Of a stretch of DNA of 64,000 nt, positions 46,175 through 55,019 are shown in pieces (positions within the stretch are counted from its first letter, which is position 1; the number at the start of each line of letters is the position of its first letter). The notes beneath the pieces are model-generated. The model was not told the origin of the DNA. It was given only the letters and a program-made list of their open reading frames with translations, and ran no database searches. The position numbers and the translations under genes are program-made. This stretch comes from Pseudomonas paraglycinae (GTDB lineage Bacteria > Pseudomonadota > Gammaproteobacteria > Pseudomonadales > Pseudomonadaceae): positions 62,001 through 126,000 of the forward strand of contig NZ_BQHR01000010.1 of NCBI RefSeq assembly GCF_021601625.1, given 5' to 3'.

Positions 46175-48082
46175 TCAATCCGACGCTTTCAGCTTCAGCA
46201 GTGGCTCTTGAAAACGGAGCAGGCGACCGGCATTGCCGAGTACCAGCAACGTGCTCAGGTTGTGCAGCAACGCAGCGATCATCGCCCCCGCTGCACCGAG
46301 CCAGCCGAAGGCCGCGAATACCACGATGGCCAGCGTCCAGCCCAGGCCGATGATCACGTTCACTTGCAAGGTGCGTCGGCACTGACGACTCAGGCGCACG
46401 CAGGTGCCGAGCCGACGCAGGTCACTGCCGATCAGCACGATGTCGGCGGAGGCCAGCGCGATATCTGCACCGCCCGCTCCCATCGCGACGCCCACGACGC
46501 CCGCTTTAAGCGCCAGCGAATCGTTGATCCCGTCGCCGACCACCATCGGCCGGAAGCCGTTGTCGATTTCCTTGAGCACTCGGTTCAGTTTGTCTTCGGG
46601 CAACGCCTGGGCTTCGACTTCGTGCAGGCCGACATCCTTGGCCAGAGTTTGTGCGACGCTTTGCCGGTCACCGGTCAACAGCAGTTGCCGCCCCAGCCCG
46701 AGGTCACGCAGTTCACTCAGGGCAAATCGCGCTTCCGGTTTGACAGTGTCGGCCAGTAACAGCCAGGCGAGGAATTCGCCGTTCAACGCCAGCCCGGCAA
46801 TCGGGCCGTCGTGTTCGGGGATCGCCGTGGTCGGGATGCCCAACTGCGCAAACAGCTCCGGGCGCCCGAGCGCGGCCTCGCCTTGCGTGGTCTTGGCCAC
46901 AACGCCCAACCCCTGCCGCTCATGGATATCGGTCAGCACCAACACCTCTTCCGCGCTGACCAGTCCGGCCAGCGCGCGGCTGACCGGATGGCTGCTCGCC
47001 GCCCCCAGGCTTGCAGCCAGCGCCATCACCGAACCGTGGTCCGCTCGCGGGCTGTTGATCGACTGCAAGCGCAGCGTGCCGTAAGTCAGGGTGCCGGTCT
47101 TGTCGACGACCAGCGAGGTGAGATCGGCCAGCTCCTCAAGGAACGCCGAACTGCGGATCAGAATCCCGTGCCGCGCCGCCACCGCCACCCCGGCAATCGC
47201 CGTGGCCGGTGCCGACAACACCAGCGCGCATGGGCATGCCGCCACCAGCACCGCGAGCATCGCCTGTGCATCGTTGGTGATAAACCAGGTCACCGCCGCG
47301 AGCAACAAAACCAACACCATGTAACTGCCGGCATAGCGTTCGAGCAACCGGGTGATCGGTGGCTTGGAGCGTTCGGCGTTCTGCATCAGCGCGATGACCT
47401 TGCCGAGGGTGGATTCATCCCCGGTGCGAGTTACTTCAATTCGCAGTAGCCCGTCGAGGTTGATCGCACCGCCGAATACCGCCATGCCGACGCCCGCCTC
47501 CATCGGAACCGACTCACCGGTGATCGACGCCGTATCGAGGCTGGCCTGGCCGGACAAAACCCGACCGTCCGCCGGCACCCGATCACCGGCGCGCACTTCG
47601 ACTTTGTCGCCGGCCTTGAGCGTGCCGTTGTCGACTTCGATGATCGAACCGTCCGCCTGCACTTTGCGTGCATGGCTGCGCGTGAGTTGGCCGAGGGCAT
47701 GAATCGCTTCCTGGGAACCGATCACACTGCGCTCTTCCAGCACATGGCCAAAGATCATGATGATCGGCAACAACGCCGCGGTGAGCAGATCGCCCGTGGC
47801 CCAGGCCCCGATCATCGCCAGGGCGATCAACTGATCGGTGATGCCGTGCAGGCTCGGATAACGCAGGCTGAACCACGCCGAACGCATCACCGGCACCGCG
47901 ACTAATAAAGAAGCGAATCCGAGCAACAGCTGACTGACGCCCGTCTGTTCCGGCATCAACCAGCGCCAGATCAGCCCCAGACCGAGCAAGCCGAGGGCGA
48001 GCATCGCCAGGGTCAACTGGCGGGCGGCGCGGCGTTGTTCGGCGGAGGACAACAGCCTCGGAGATGAGGTGGTGGCAGTCAT
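46175..48082 (-). CDS. hmtA: P1B-type metal ATPase, HmtA-like
   Basis: 635-residue heavy-metal P-type ATPase without the usual N-terminal metal-binding domain. The CPC motif is in VAACPCALVL (283-285), the phosphorylated Asp in DKTGT (Asp327), the phosphatase motif TGES (about 188-191), HP motif SSHPVSRAL, and GDGINDS. Last gene of a four-gene operon with three SPFH/HflKC-like proteins, the same association as PA2435-PA2439 of P. aeruginosa, where PA2435 is HmtA, reported to import Zn and Cu. The Zur-like box upstream of the operon fits an importer. Start overlaps the preceding stop by 4 bp. Confidence 0.8.
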   Translation of the reverse strand: MTATTSSPRLLSSAEQRRAARQLTLAMLALGLLGLGLIWRWLMPEQTGVSQLLLGFASLLVAVPVMRSAWFSLRYPSLHGITDQLIALAMIGAWATGDLLTAALLPIIMIFGHVLEERSVIGSQEAIHALGQLTRSHARKVQADGSIIEVDNGTLKAGDKVEVRAGDRVPADGRVLSGQASLDTASITGESVPMEAGVGMAVFGGAINLDGLLRIEVTRTGDESTLGKVIALMQNAERSKPPITRLLERYAGSYMVLVLLLAAVTWFITNDAQAMLAVLVAACPCALVLSAPATAIAGVAVAARHGILIRSSAFLEELADLTSLVVDKTGTLTYGTLRLQSINSPRADHGSVMALAASLGAASSHPVSRALAGLVSAEEVLVLTDIHERQGLGVVAKTTQGEAALGRPELFAQLGIPTTAIPEHDGPIAGLALNGEFLAWLLLADTVKPEARFALSELRDLGLGRQLLLTGDRQSVAQTLAKDVGLHEVEAQALPEDKLNRVLKEIDNGFRPMVVGDGINDSLALKAGVVGVAMGAGGADIALASADIVLIGSDLRRLGTCVRLSRQCRRTLQVNVIIGLGWTLAIVVFAAFGWLGAAGAMIAALLHNLSTLLVLGNAGRLLRFQEPLLKLKASD

Positions 48083-49137
48083 TTGCTGGCTCCCTGAATG
48101 ATCAGGCGTGAATCGTCTTTCGGATCGACCGTGGTCACCGAACCGGCCTGACCGAGAATCTTCGGCATCCGCTCACGGTACAGACGCAGCAGCATTTGCG
48201 GGTCCGTGCCCTGCTGTTGCGCCTTGGCCAGGCTCAACACCGTCGCCGTGTCGGCGGAGGCTTTGGCCAGGCGCTCACCCGCCTGGGCATGAGCGACTTG
48301 CAGCGTGCGGTCAGCCTGTTCATTGGCGGACTGGGTAAGTTTCTCGGCCTCGGTGCGGGCATTGGCGACCGCTTTGTCGGCCTGCTGGCTGGCGGTAAGG
48401 ACAGCGTTAAACGCACTGACCGCCGGCTCCGGCAGACTCGATTGCACATCGACCCGAGCCACTTCGATGCCGATGCCCTGACCGCTCGCCTTCAACTCGG
48501 CGAGACGTCGGTTGATGCCTTGCACCAGATCGCCGCGCAGCCGTTCACGACGTTCGGCGGCCTGATTATCAGCGCCGATCAACTCCGGCCGCGCCACCAG
48601 AATCGTGTCCAGATCCCGCGCCGCCGTCAGCGCCACCGCGCTTCGCGTCACTAATCGATCCAGCGCCGGCAACACATGCTCGCCCTGCAGTACGAAGTCA
48701 TACGGGTCGGTGACCTTGTAGAACACCCGCACATCCAGTTGCACCACTCCGGCATCACCCGTGAGCAGATAACCGGAGCCGGCCAGCGCATCACTCAGCG
48801 GCGTGGCGAAGGTTGCGACGCGATCCGCCTGCAAGGCCTGATCGCTGCGCAGCAAATTTTCCACCCGTCGCTCAATGACCCGATCCGCCGCCGGCAATAA
48901 AACAACCTGCTCGAACGGCTGCGGCCAGGCCAATAACAACCCGGCATTCTGAATGCGATCCAGCGCTCCGAAATGCAAAACCACCGCGCGATTTTGCGGG
49001 TCGATCTGCCGGACATTGGAAAACGCCCAGGCAAATGCCGCGAGCACGGTTACCGCATACAGCGCGAAAAACGCCAGACGTCCCGCTTGAATCCATGGAC
49101 TGTTCAGCGAATGTGTTCCACGTGGAACTTCATTCAT
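48079..49137 (-). CDS. SPFH/HflC-HflK-like membrane protein
   Basis: 352 residues: one N-terminal membrane helix (about 17-42, ALYAVTVLAAFAWAF), then an SPFH/band 7 domain (VRQIDPQNRAVVLHFGALDR to about 240), followed by a long Ala/Gln/Glu-rich coiled coil (about 245-300). Such proteins form oligomeric rings in membranes; classical HflKC regulates FtsH. This copy is in a metal-transport operon rather than beside hflX, so its partner is probably the P-type ATPase. 4-bp overlaps on both sides indicate tight coupling. Confidence 0.82.
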   Translation of the reverse strand: MNEVPRGTHSLNSPWIQAGRLAFFALYAVTVLAAFAWAFSNVRQIDPQNRAVVLHFGALDRIQNAGLLLAWPQPFEQVVLLPAADRVIERRVENLLRSDQALQADRVATFATPLSDALAGSGYLLTGDAGVVQLDVRVFYKVTDPYDFVLQGEHVLPALDRLVTRSAVALTAARDLDTILVARPELIGADNQAAERRERLRGDLVQGINRRLAELKASGQGIGIEVARVDVQSSLPEPAVSAFNAVLTASQQADKAVANARTEAEKLTQSANEQADRTLQVAHAQAGERLAKASADTATVLSLAKAQQQGTDPQMLLRLYRERMPKILGQAGSVTTVDPKDDSRLIIQGASK

Positions 49138-50180
49138 GGCTGCGATCCGCTTTTGCTGTCGAGATTCGGCGGACCGTCGACCAACACCCGGAACGGCGCG
49201 GCGTCGGTGCGCAGGATCAGTTTGGTGTCTGGCGAAACAATGGTGCCGAGGGTGTCCAGCGAGCGCAGTAAGTTGTACAGCTGCGGTGAACCGGCGTAAG
49301 CGCGTCCGTAAATCTGCGCCGCCTCCACCCGCGATTGAGCTTCGATATCGGCGGCTTTCACCGTGGCATCGGCTTGCACGATTCGCGCATCGCGTTCGGC
49401 GGCGGAGCGGATCTGCGCCGCTTCACGTTTGCCGATAGCGGTGCGTTCGGTGGCGATGGTTTCACGCTCGGCGCGCATCCGGTCGACCGTTGCGGTCAGG
49501 GTCACCGATGGCAATGTCAGACGCTCGATGCCCACCTGCACCACGCGCACGCCGTAAGTCGCGAGCAGTTGCTGATCGATTTGCTGACGCAACTGCGCTT
49601 CAAAATCGGCAATGCGAACCTGACTGGCATCGGTGTTCACCAGATTGGCCAGATCGAAACTGCTGGCGGTTGTTTCCAGTGCCGAGCCGACAAACGTGCG
49701 AATCTGCCGGGCCGCTTCGTCCGGCTGGTTCTGCACAGCGCGCATGAAGCGCTGCACGTTGTCGGGATCGCCCTGCACCTGCCAGGCCACGTAAGCCTGA
49801 ACGATAATGCGCAAACCATCACGAGTGCCGACGTCCTGCAAACCGCTGGAGGTCGTGCGCAAACGTAGATCCACCGGAATCGCCGCTTCAAACGGTGCCG
49901 GCCAGCGCCAGCTCAGACCCGGCTCCAGCAACACGCGGGACGGGTTGCCAAACCGCGTGATGACCGTGGCTTCACCGGAGCGCACTTGCACCAGGCTCGC
50001 CGCCGCGATGGCGAACGCCACCAGAAACGCTGCCCAGCCCATGCGTTTCCACGGAAAAGGCCCCGCCTCCTCCGGCGCACCGTGGTGATGGTGATGATGC
50101 CCGTGATGGTGATGATCGCCGCCGTGAGCATGATCGTGGCCGCTGTGGTCATGGTGATCGTGAGTGTGCGACTGGCTCAA
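49134..50180 (-). CDS. His-rich SPFH/HflC-like membrane protein
   Basis: 348 residues. The first 34 residues contain 18 His (for example HDHAHGGDHHHHGHHHHHHG), a striking potential Zn-binding tail. Then comes a membrane helix (about 46-66, MGWAAFLVAFAIAAASLVQV) and an SPFH domain (SGEATVITRFGNPSR to about 250), then a coiled coil. The tail precedes the membrane anchor and so should be cytoplasmic if the protein follows HflK topology. It follows the 656-type SPFH gene and precedes the 352-residue one, each by 4-bp overlap. Proposed role: metal buffer or donor in the HmtA module (inference). Confidence 0.85.
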   Translation of the reverse strand: MSQSHTHDHHDHSGHDHAHGGDHHHHGHHHHHHGAPEEAGPFPWKRMGWAAFLVAFAIAAASLVQVRSGEATVITRFGNPSRVLLEPGLSWRWPAPFEAAIPVDLRLRTTSSGLQDVGTRDGLRIIVQAYVAWQVQGDPDNVQRFMRAVQNQPDEAARQIRTFVGSALETTASSFDLANLVNTDASQVRIADFEAQLRQQIDQQLLATYGVRVVQVGIERLTLPSVTLTATVDRMRAERETIATERTAIGKREAAQIRSAAERDARIVQADATVKAADIEAQSRVEAAQIYGRAYAGSPQLYNLLRSLDTLGTIVSPDTKLILRTDAAPFRVLVDGPPNLDSKSGSQP

Positions 50181-52123
50181 TGGGTGGCTCCTGGCTGAGC
50201 GGTGGTGCGCGCCGGATCTGCCGGCAGCGTGAACGTACGCAGGTCGATGGTCGGTGCGTTACTGCTGCCGCCCAGACGATGGTCGAGTACCAGCAGTTTG
50301 GCTTTGCTCAAACCCTGGCTGAGTTGGCTGAGGTATTGCTCCAGCACGAAGGCCTGGCCGGCGCTGGCGTAGGCTTTTTGTTCGGCGCTGAATTTCAGAT
50401 CCGCCGCCCGGGCCGTGGCGTTGATTTCGTGGGCGTTGGCACTGGCCTGGTCCCGCGCGAGGCTAGCCTGCAACTGCGCCTGATTACTCGCTTCGGCAGC
50501 GGCACCGCGCTCGCGGGAGATCAACGCCTGAGCACCGATCTGCGCCGCTTGCACGCTGTGATAGGCATTGGCCGCCCCGGCTGGCGGGTGTATCGCTTCG
50601 ACCACTGTGGCGAGGATTTCCACGCCGCTGTCGAGTTTCTGCAGATCGCTTTGCACGGCGCGGCCGATTTCTTCGGCGAGCCCGGTCCTGTCCTCGCCAA
50701 GCAAACCGTCGAGTGTGCGCGAGGCAAAGTCATGCACCAGAATCCGGCTGGCGGTGCTGCGGATCAGCGTCGGCACATCGGCGCTGTTGTAAGTAGCGGC
50801 CAACGCCGCTTGATCGCTCAGGCCGATGCGATAGACGAAGCGCACGTCCATGTTGACGATCTGAAAGCTCTGCTGATCGCCCCGGCTGCTGGCGATAACC
50901 TGGGATTTGTCATTGACGTGGCTGGCATCCCACAAACGGTTGGCAGTAAATGGCGCCGGGCCTTCTGCCGGATCCAACTGCACGGCTGCCGGGTTCTCGC
51001 CGACACTGGTTGCCAGTTCATGCACCACACCGTTTTCAACGTTCAGCACACGCCCCAACGGCCAGGGCAAACCAGCGTGCAAACCCGGACCGAACACCTG
51101 CACCGGTTTGCCGAAGCGCTCGTAGATGCCACGGCTTTGCATCGGTATTTCGTGAAGGCCGGTGAGCAACCAGCCCACCGCTGCCACCAACACCAACACC
51201 GGCAAGAAGGCGCGGCGCATGTAACTGAAGGCCCAGATCTGACGCAGATCGATGCCGAAGCGGTTATGCAATTCATGCTGCAACGCGAGCAGAGGTTGTG
51301 GCGGCCAGCGCAGCAGATCGGCGACGAAACTGCGCGCCAGCAGCACCGGTTCGAGCTGTTCGCGGCGCGGGCTGAACAGCGACAGCAAGGCACGCAGCAG
51401 CAATTCCACAGCGACCAAACCCGGCAGAATGCCAATCAGCACTGCCAGACGCACCGGCCAGATTGCACTGTCACTGGCGAACAACAGGCACAACGCGCCC
51501 AGCACAAGACTAATGATTGCCACCCGCGTCAGTTGCGCCAGCGCTTCGGCCTCGGGCCATTGCGCCGGGTTTTCCTGCGCCAGTTGCCGCTCCAGTACCA
51601 GCAGAGCGAACGCCAGCAGCAACGCGATGGCCGCGCCGACCGTGGCGGACAACCCCACTCCCGCCGCCGGCAGCGTCAGGCTCCACATTTGCTCGATGCT
51701 TAACAGCACCAGCAACGACCACCCGCCCAGCCACAATGTGGCCGCGCCGATCTGCCCTAGCAGGTGCAGACTGCGTTGACTCATGCGATCCAGCAGTCGC
51801 TCGTACCAGCCATCCGGCGCAGGTTCTTCAGCAGCCGTCACCGGCACGACGGGATTGATCACCCGCGCCCGCCATTGTGTCACCCACCTCGCCGATTGCA
51901 GCCCGGCCACCAGCACCAGCAATGCCGCGCTCTGATTGACCAGCAACGCGGGCCACAGCGATTGCGGCGCAAACAGCCCGACAAAAAATGCCAGCACCCA
52001 CCCTGCACCGGCCAACGCAGCCAGACCGATCGCCAGGCGACGCAAGCGCCGGCCTTGCGCTGCCGCTTGCTGAAAGCGCGGCAACCCGGTGACCGGCGTG
52101 CCTTCATCCAGATCGACTTGCAT
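50177..52123 (-). CDS. Large SPFH/HflK-like protein with N-terminal membrane bundle
   Basis: 648-residue protein. About 40-300 contains six or seven hydrophobic segments (GWVLAFFVGLFAPQS, SLLVLLSIEQMWSLTLPAAG, ALCLLFASDSAIW and others), followed by a membrane helix (AFLPVLVLVAAVGWLL, about 315) and an SPFH domain (MQSRGIYERFGKPVQVFGPG to about 560). It ends with a coiled coil. This is an unusual fusion of a polytopic module to an HflK-like domain, corresponding to PA2439/PA2438-type genes. ATG 52123 has GGGGGGA just upstream but close; GTG 52147 (8 residues longer) is the alternative. Confidence 0.82.
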   Translation of the reverse strand: MQVDLDEGTPVTGLPRFQQAAAQGRRLRRLAIGLAALAGAGWVLAFFVGLFAPQSLWPALLVNQSAALLVLVAGLQSARWVTQWRARVINPVVPVTAAEEPAPDGWYERLLDRMSQRSLHLLGQIGAATLWLGGWSLLVLLSIEQMWSLTLPAAGVGLSATVGAAIALLLAFALLVLERQLAQENPAQWPEAEALAQLTRVAIISLVLGALCLLFASDSAIWPVRLAVLIGILPGLVAVELLLRALLSLFSPRREQLEPVLLARSFVADLLRWPPQPLLALQHELHNRFGIDLRQIWAFSYMRRAFLPVLVLVAAVGWLLTGLHEIPMQSRGIYERFGKPVQVFGPGLHAGLPWPLGRVLNVENGVVHELATSVGENPAAVQLDPAEGPAPFTANRLWDASHVNDKSQVIASSRGDQQSFQIVNMDVRFVYRIGLSDQAALAATYNSADVPTLIRSTASRILVHDFASRTLDGLLGEDRTGLAEEIGRAVQSDLQKLDSGVEILATVVEAIHPPAGAANAYHSVQAAQIGAQALISRERGAAAEASNQAQLQASLARDQASANAHEINATARAADLKFSAEQKAYASAGQAFVLEQYLSQLSQGLSKAKLLVLDHRLGGSSNAPTIDLRTFTLPADPARTTAQPGATH

Positions 52124-52156
52124 ATCCCCCCAAAACCCTTGGCTCACTGCACATAT

Positions 52157-52171
52157 CGTTACGATATAACG
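52157..52171. promoter_or_regulatory. Zur-like box upstream of the SPFH-hmtA operon
   Basis: CGTTACGATATAACG: the right half is the Zur half-site TATAAC, the left GTTACG instead of GTTATA. All three sites in the window share GTTA-N5-TAAC. It lies 33 bp before ATG 52123, appropriate for repressing this operon. Confidence 0.6.
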
Positions 52172-52333
52172 AAAGTCGTGAAATATTTGTACTCATTTGC
52201 ATCATTCAAAGATGCGCAACCTGTCGCTTGCCTGAAGCCTTGACCGAAATGTCGGGAAACGCTCATATTACGTTCGTAATTTTTAGCACGAACTACTTTT
52301 ACTGATCCGCATCCTTCAGCCAGGAGCAAGAGC

Positions 52334-53734
52334 ATGAGCAACTATGACGTGGTGATTCTGGGCGGTGGCCCCGGCGGTTATAACGCAGCCATCCGCGCCG
52401 GCCAGCTGGGTCTCAAGGCCGCGTGTGTCGAGGGCCGCGCCACGCTGGGTGGCACCTGCCTGAACGTCGGCTGCATGCCGTCCAAGGCGCTTTTGCATGC
52501 GTCCGAGCTCTACGAAGCGGCGCTGGGCGCGGAGTTCGCCAACCTCGGCATCGAGGTCAAACCCACGCTCAACCTTGCGCAAATGATGAAGCAGAAAGAT
52601 GAAAGCGTGAGCGGCCTGACCAAAGGCATCGAATTCCTGTTCCGCAAAAACAAAGTCGACTGGATCAAGGGCTGGGGCCACATCGACGGCCCCGGAAAGG
52701 TCAGCGTGACCGGCGATCAGGGCAGCCGAATCGAGCTCACCGCCAAGGACATCGTCATCGCCACCGGCTCCGAGCCCACTCCCCTGCCCGGCGTGGAAAT
52801 CGACAATAAGCGCATCCTCGACTCGACCGGTGCGCTGTCCTTGAGCGAAGTGCCCAAGCATCTTGTTGTGATCGGCGCAGGCGTAATTGGTCTCGAACTC
52901 GGTTCGGTCTGGCGCCGGCTCGGCGCGCAGGTAACGGTAGTGGAATACCTCGACCGCATCTGCCCCGGTGTCGACGGCGAAGCCGGCAAGACTCTGCAAC
53001 GCTCGCTGAGCAAACAGGGCATCAGCTTCAAGCTGAGCTCGAAAGTGACCAGCGCCACCTCCTCGGCCACTGGCGTACAACTCAGCGTCGAACCTGCCGC
53101 TGGCGGCAGCGCGGAAATCCTTGAAGCCGATTACGTGCTGGTGGCCATCGGTCGTCGTCCGTACACCCAGGGCCTGGGCCTGGAAAACGTCGGCCTGAGC
53201 ACCGACAAACGCGGCATGCTCGCCAACAAACAGCATCGCACCGAGGCGCCCGGCGTGTGGGTGATCGGCGACGTGACGTCCGGGCCGATGCTCGCGCACA
53301 AAGCAGAAGACGAAGCCATGGCCTGCATCGAACAGATCGTCGGCAAGGCCGGCGAGGTCAATTACGACCTGATTCCCAACGTGATCTACACCCGGCCAGA
53401 GCTGGCCAGCGTCGGCAAGACCGAAGAGCAGCTGAAAGCCGAAGGCCGGGCGTACAAGGTCGGCAAATTCCCGTTCACCGCCAACAGCCGGGCAAAGATC
53501 AATCACGAGACCGAAGGCTTCGCCAAAGTCATCGCCGATGAGCGCACCGACGAAGTCCTCGGCGTGCACCTGGTCGGCCCGAGCGTCAGCGAAATGATCG
53601 GCGAATTCTGCGTGGCCATGGAATTCAGCGCCTCGGCCGAGGACATCGCGCTGACCTGTCACCCGCATCCAACCCGCTCCGAAGCGCTTCGTCAGGCAGC
53701 AATGAATGTCGAGGGGATGGCGACGCAGATGTAA
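52334..53734 (+). CDS. lpd3: Dihydrolipoyl dehydrogenase
   Basis: 466-residue FAD/NAD disulfide oxidoreductase that reoxidises lipoyl groups. FAD-binding VILGGGPGGYNAA, redox-active Cys pair GGTCLNVGCMPSK (about residues 41-53), NAD-binding VIGAGVIGLELG, and the catalytic His-Glu CHPHPTRSE near the C-terminus. No E1/E2 genes nearby, as in the stand-alone third lpd gene of Pseudomonas (PA4829 in P. aeruginosa). ATG 52334 follows AGGAG by 7 bases. Confidence 0.9.
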   Translation: MSNYDVVILGGGPGGYNAAIRAGQLGLKAACVEGRATLGGTCLNVGCMPSKALLHASELYEAALGAEFANLGIEVKPTLNLAQMMKQKDESVSGLTKGIEFLFRKNKVDWIKGWGHIDGPGKVSVTGDQGSRIELTAKDIVIATGSEPTPLPGVEIDNKRILDSTGALSLSEVPKHLVVIGAGVIGLELGSVWRRLGAQVTVVEYLDRICPGVDGEAGKTLQRSLSKQGISFKLSSKVTSATSSATGVQLSVEPAAGGSAEILEADYVLVAIGRRPYTQGLGLENVGLSTDKRGMLANKQHRTEAPGVWVIGDVTSGPMLAHKAEDEAMACIEQIVGKAGEVNYDLIPNVIYTRPELASVGKTEEQLKAEGRAYKVGKFPFTANSRAKINHETEGFAKVIADERTDEVLGVHLVGPSVSEMIGEFCVAMEFSASAEDIALTCHPHPTRSEALRQAAMNVEGMATQM

Positions 53735-53745
53735 GCACTGTGCGA

Positions 53746-53772
53746 ATACTTCCCGCGCAATGCGGGAAGTAT
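53746..53772. terminator. Hairpin between the lpd gene and the Lrp regulator
   Basis: ATACTTCCCGC / GCGGGAAGTAT, perfect 11-bp stem with a GCAAT loop, 12 bp after the lpd stop and touching the end of the convergent Lrp gene. It lacks a T-run on both strands, so termination strength is uncertain. Confidence 0.65.
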
Positions 53773-54245
53773 CAGGACGGCAGATGCCCCAGCGGCAACG
53801 CGCCGGGCGTTTTTACCGTGTGGATCGCAAAATTGCTGCGGATGTCGCTCACCCCCGGCAGCTTCAACAGGCACCCGGTGAGAAAGCGGTCATAGGCGCG
53901 TAGATCCGGCACCACCACTTGCAGCAGAAAGTCCGACTCCCCGGACACCAGAAACGCTGAAATCACCTCCGGCAACGCCGTCACCGCCCGGTGGAACGCC
54001 TCGGCTTGTTCGTCGTTATGCCGCTCGACCTTGACCCCGACAAACACCGTCAGACCCAACCCCACTTCTTCCCGATCCAGATTGGCCTGATAACCGCGAA
54101 TCACCCCGGCCTCTTCGAGCATCCGCACCCGGCGCAGACACGGCGATGCCGACAGACCGATCTCGTCGGCCAACTGCACATTGCTCAAGCGCCCGTCCCT
54201 TTGCAGCGCGGCGAGAATCTTGCGGTCGAAGGCGTCCAGTTTCAT
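53772..54245 (-). CDS. Lrp/AsnC-family regulator
   Basis: 157 residues: N-terminal Lrp helix-turn-helix (MKLDAFDRKILAALQRDGRL, then NVQLADEIGLSASPCLRRV), and C-terminal RAM/AsnC ligand-binding domain (about 70-145; LTVFVGVKVERH, VSGESDFLLQVV). Octameric regulators of this type sense amino acids. Divergent from a LysE-type exporter, the usual regulator-exporter arrangement, so it probably activates that gene in response to an amino acid. Confidence 0.88.
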   Translation of the reverse strand: MKLDAFDRKILAALQRDGRLSNVQLADEIGLSASPCLRRVRMLEEAGVIRGYQANLDREEVGLGLTVFVGVKVERHNDEQAEAFHRAVTALPEVISAFLVSGESDFLLQVVVPDLRAYDRFLTGCLLKLPGVSDIRSNFAIHTVKTPGALPLGHLPS

Positions 54246-54389
54246 GGTTGGCAGATCCTGATGGTTTGAGCGGTGAAAGAGCGCAGGTTATGCCAATTCA
54301 GAGGCCTTTAGAAGCTGACTACGCAACCACCTGCCCTGCCCTTCGGCCCTAGACTGAGGCGACCGAATCGACAACGAAAGGGGTGCGAC

Positions 54390-55019
54390 ATGGCGAGTCT
54401 CTGGCTGTTTTTCCTGGCGCTGGCAGTGGTCTTTCTGTTGCCCGGCCCGGACATGATCCTGCTGCTGCAGACCGGCGCTCGCCAGGGGCGCGGTGCAGCG
54501 CTGGCCACGGCGGTGGGTCTGGCCATCGCCCGAGGCTGTCATGTAGCGCTCGCGGCGTTGGGGCTGGCGGCGCTGTTCAAGGCGGCGCCGTGGACGTTCG
54601 ATGCCGTGCGGATCGCCGGGGCGGCGTACTTGCTGTGGATCGGCATTCAGTGCCTGCGCACCACGCTGCTGCCGGATCTGAACGCCGGCACCATCACGGA
54701 CAGTCATGCGCAGTGCTACGCCGCCATCCGTCGCGGCCTGTTGACCAACCTGCTCAACCCGAAAGCGTTGCTGTTCTGCTCGGTGTTGCTGCCGCAGTTC
54801 ATCGTGGCAAATGGCGCACCGGTGCTGACGCAGTTTGCGCTGCTCGGCGCGATGCTGGTGGGCGCCGGCCTGCTGTTCGACAGCGCCTACGCCCTGACCG
54901 GCGCCGCGCTGGGCCGCTGGCTGAAACACAGCCAGACGGCCCAACGTGTGCAACAGTGGCTGTTCGGCAGCCTGTTGATCGGCTTTGCCGTGCGCCTGAC
55001 CTTCGTCCAGCAGGCTTAG
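54390..55019 (+). CDS. LysE/RhtB-family amino acid exporter
   Basis: 209-residue inner-membrane protein with about six helices and the LysE/RhtB signature LLPGPDMILLLQTGARQG at the N-terminus, then GLAIARGCHVALAALG and NLLNPKALLFCSVLLPQF. Exports an amino acid or homoserine-lactone-like compound; substrate not predictable. AAGGGG lies 9 bases before ATG 54390. The stop overlaps the end of the convergent 712-residue gene by 4 bp. Confidence 0.88.
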   Translation: MASLWLFFLALAVVFLLPGPDMILLLQTGARQGRGAALATAVGLAIARGCHVALAALGLAALFKAAPWTFDAVRIAGAAYLLWIGIQCLRTTLLPDLNAGTITDSHAQCYAAIRRGLLTNLLNPKALLFCSVLLPQFIVANGAPVLTQFALLGAMLVGAGLLFDSAYALTGAALGRWLKHSQTAQRVQQWLFGSLLIGFAVRLTFVQQA

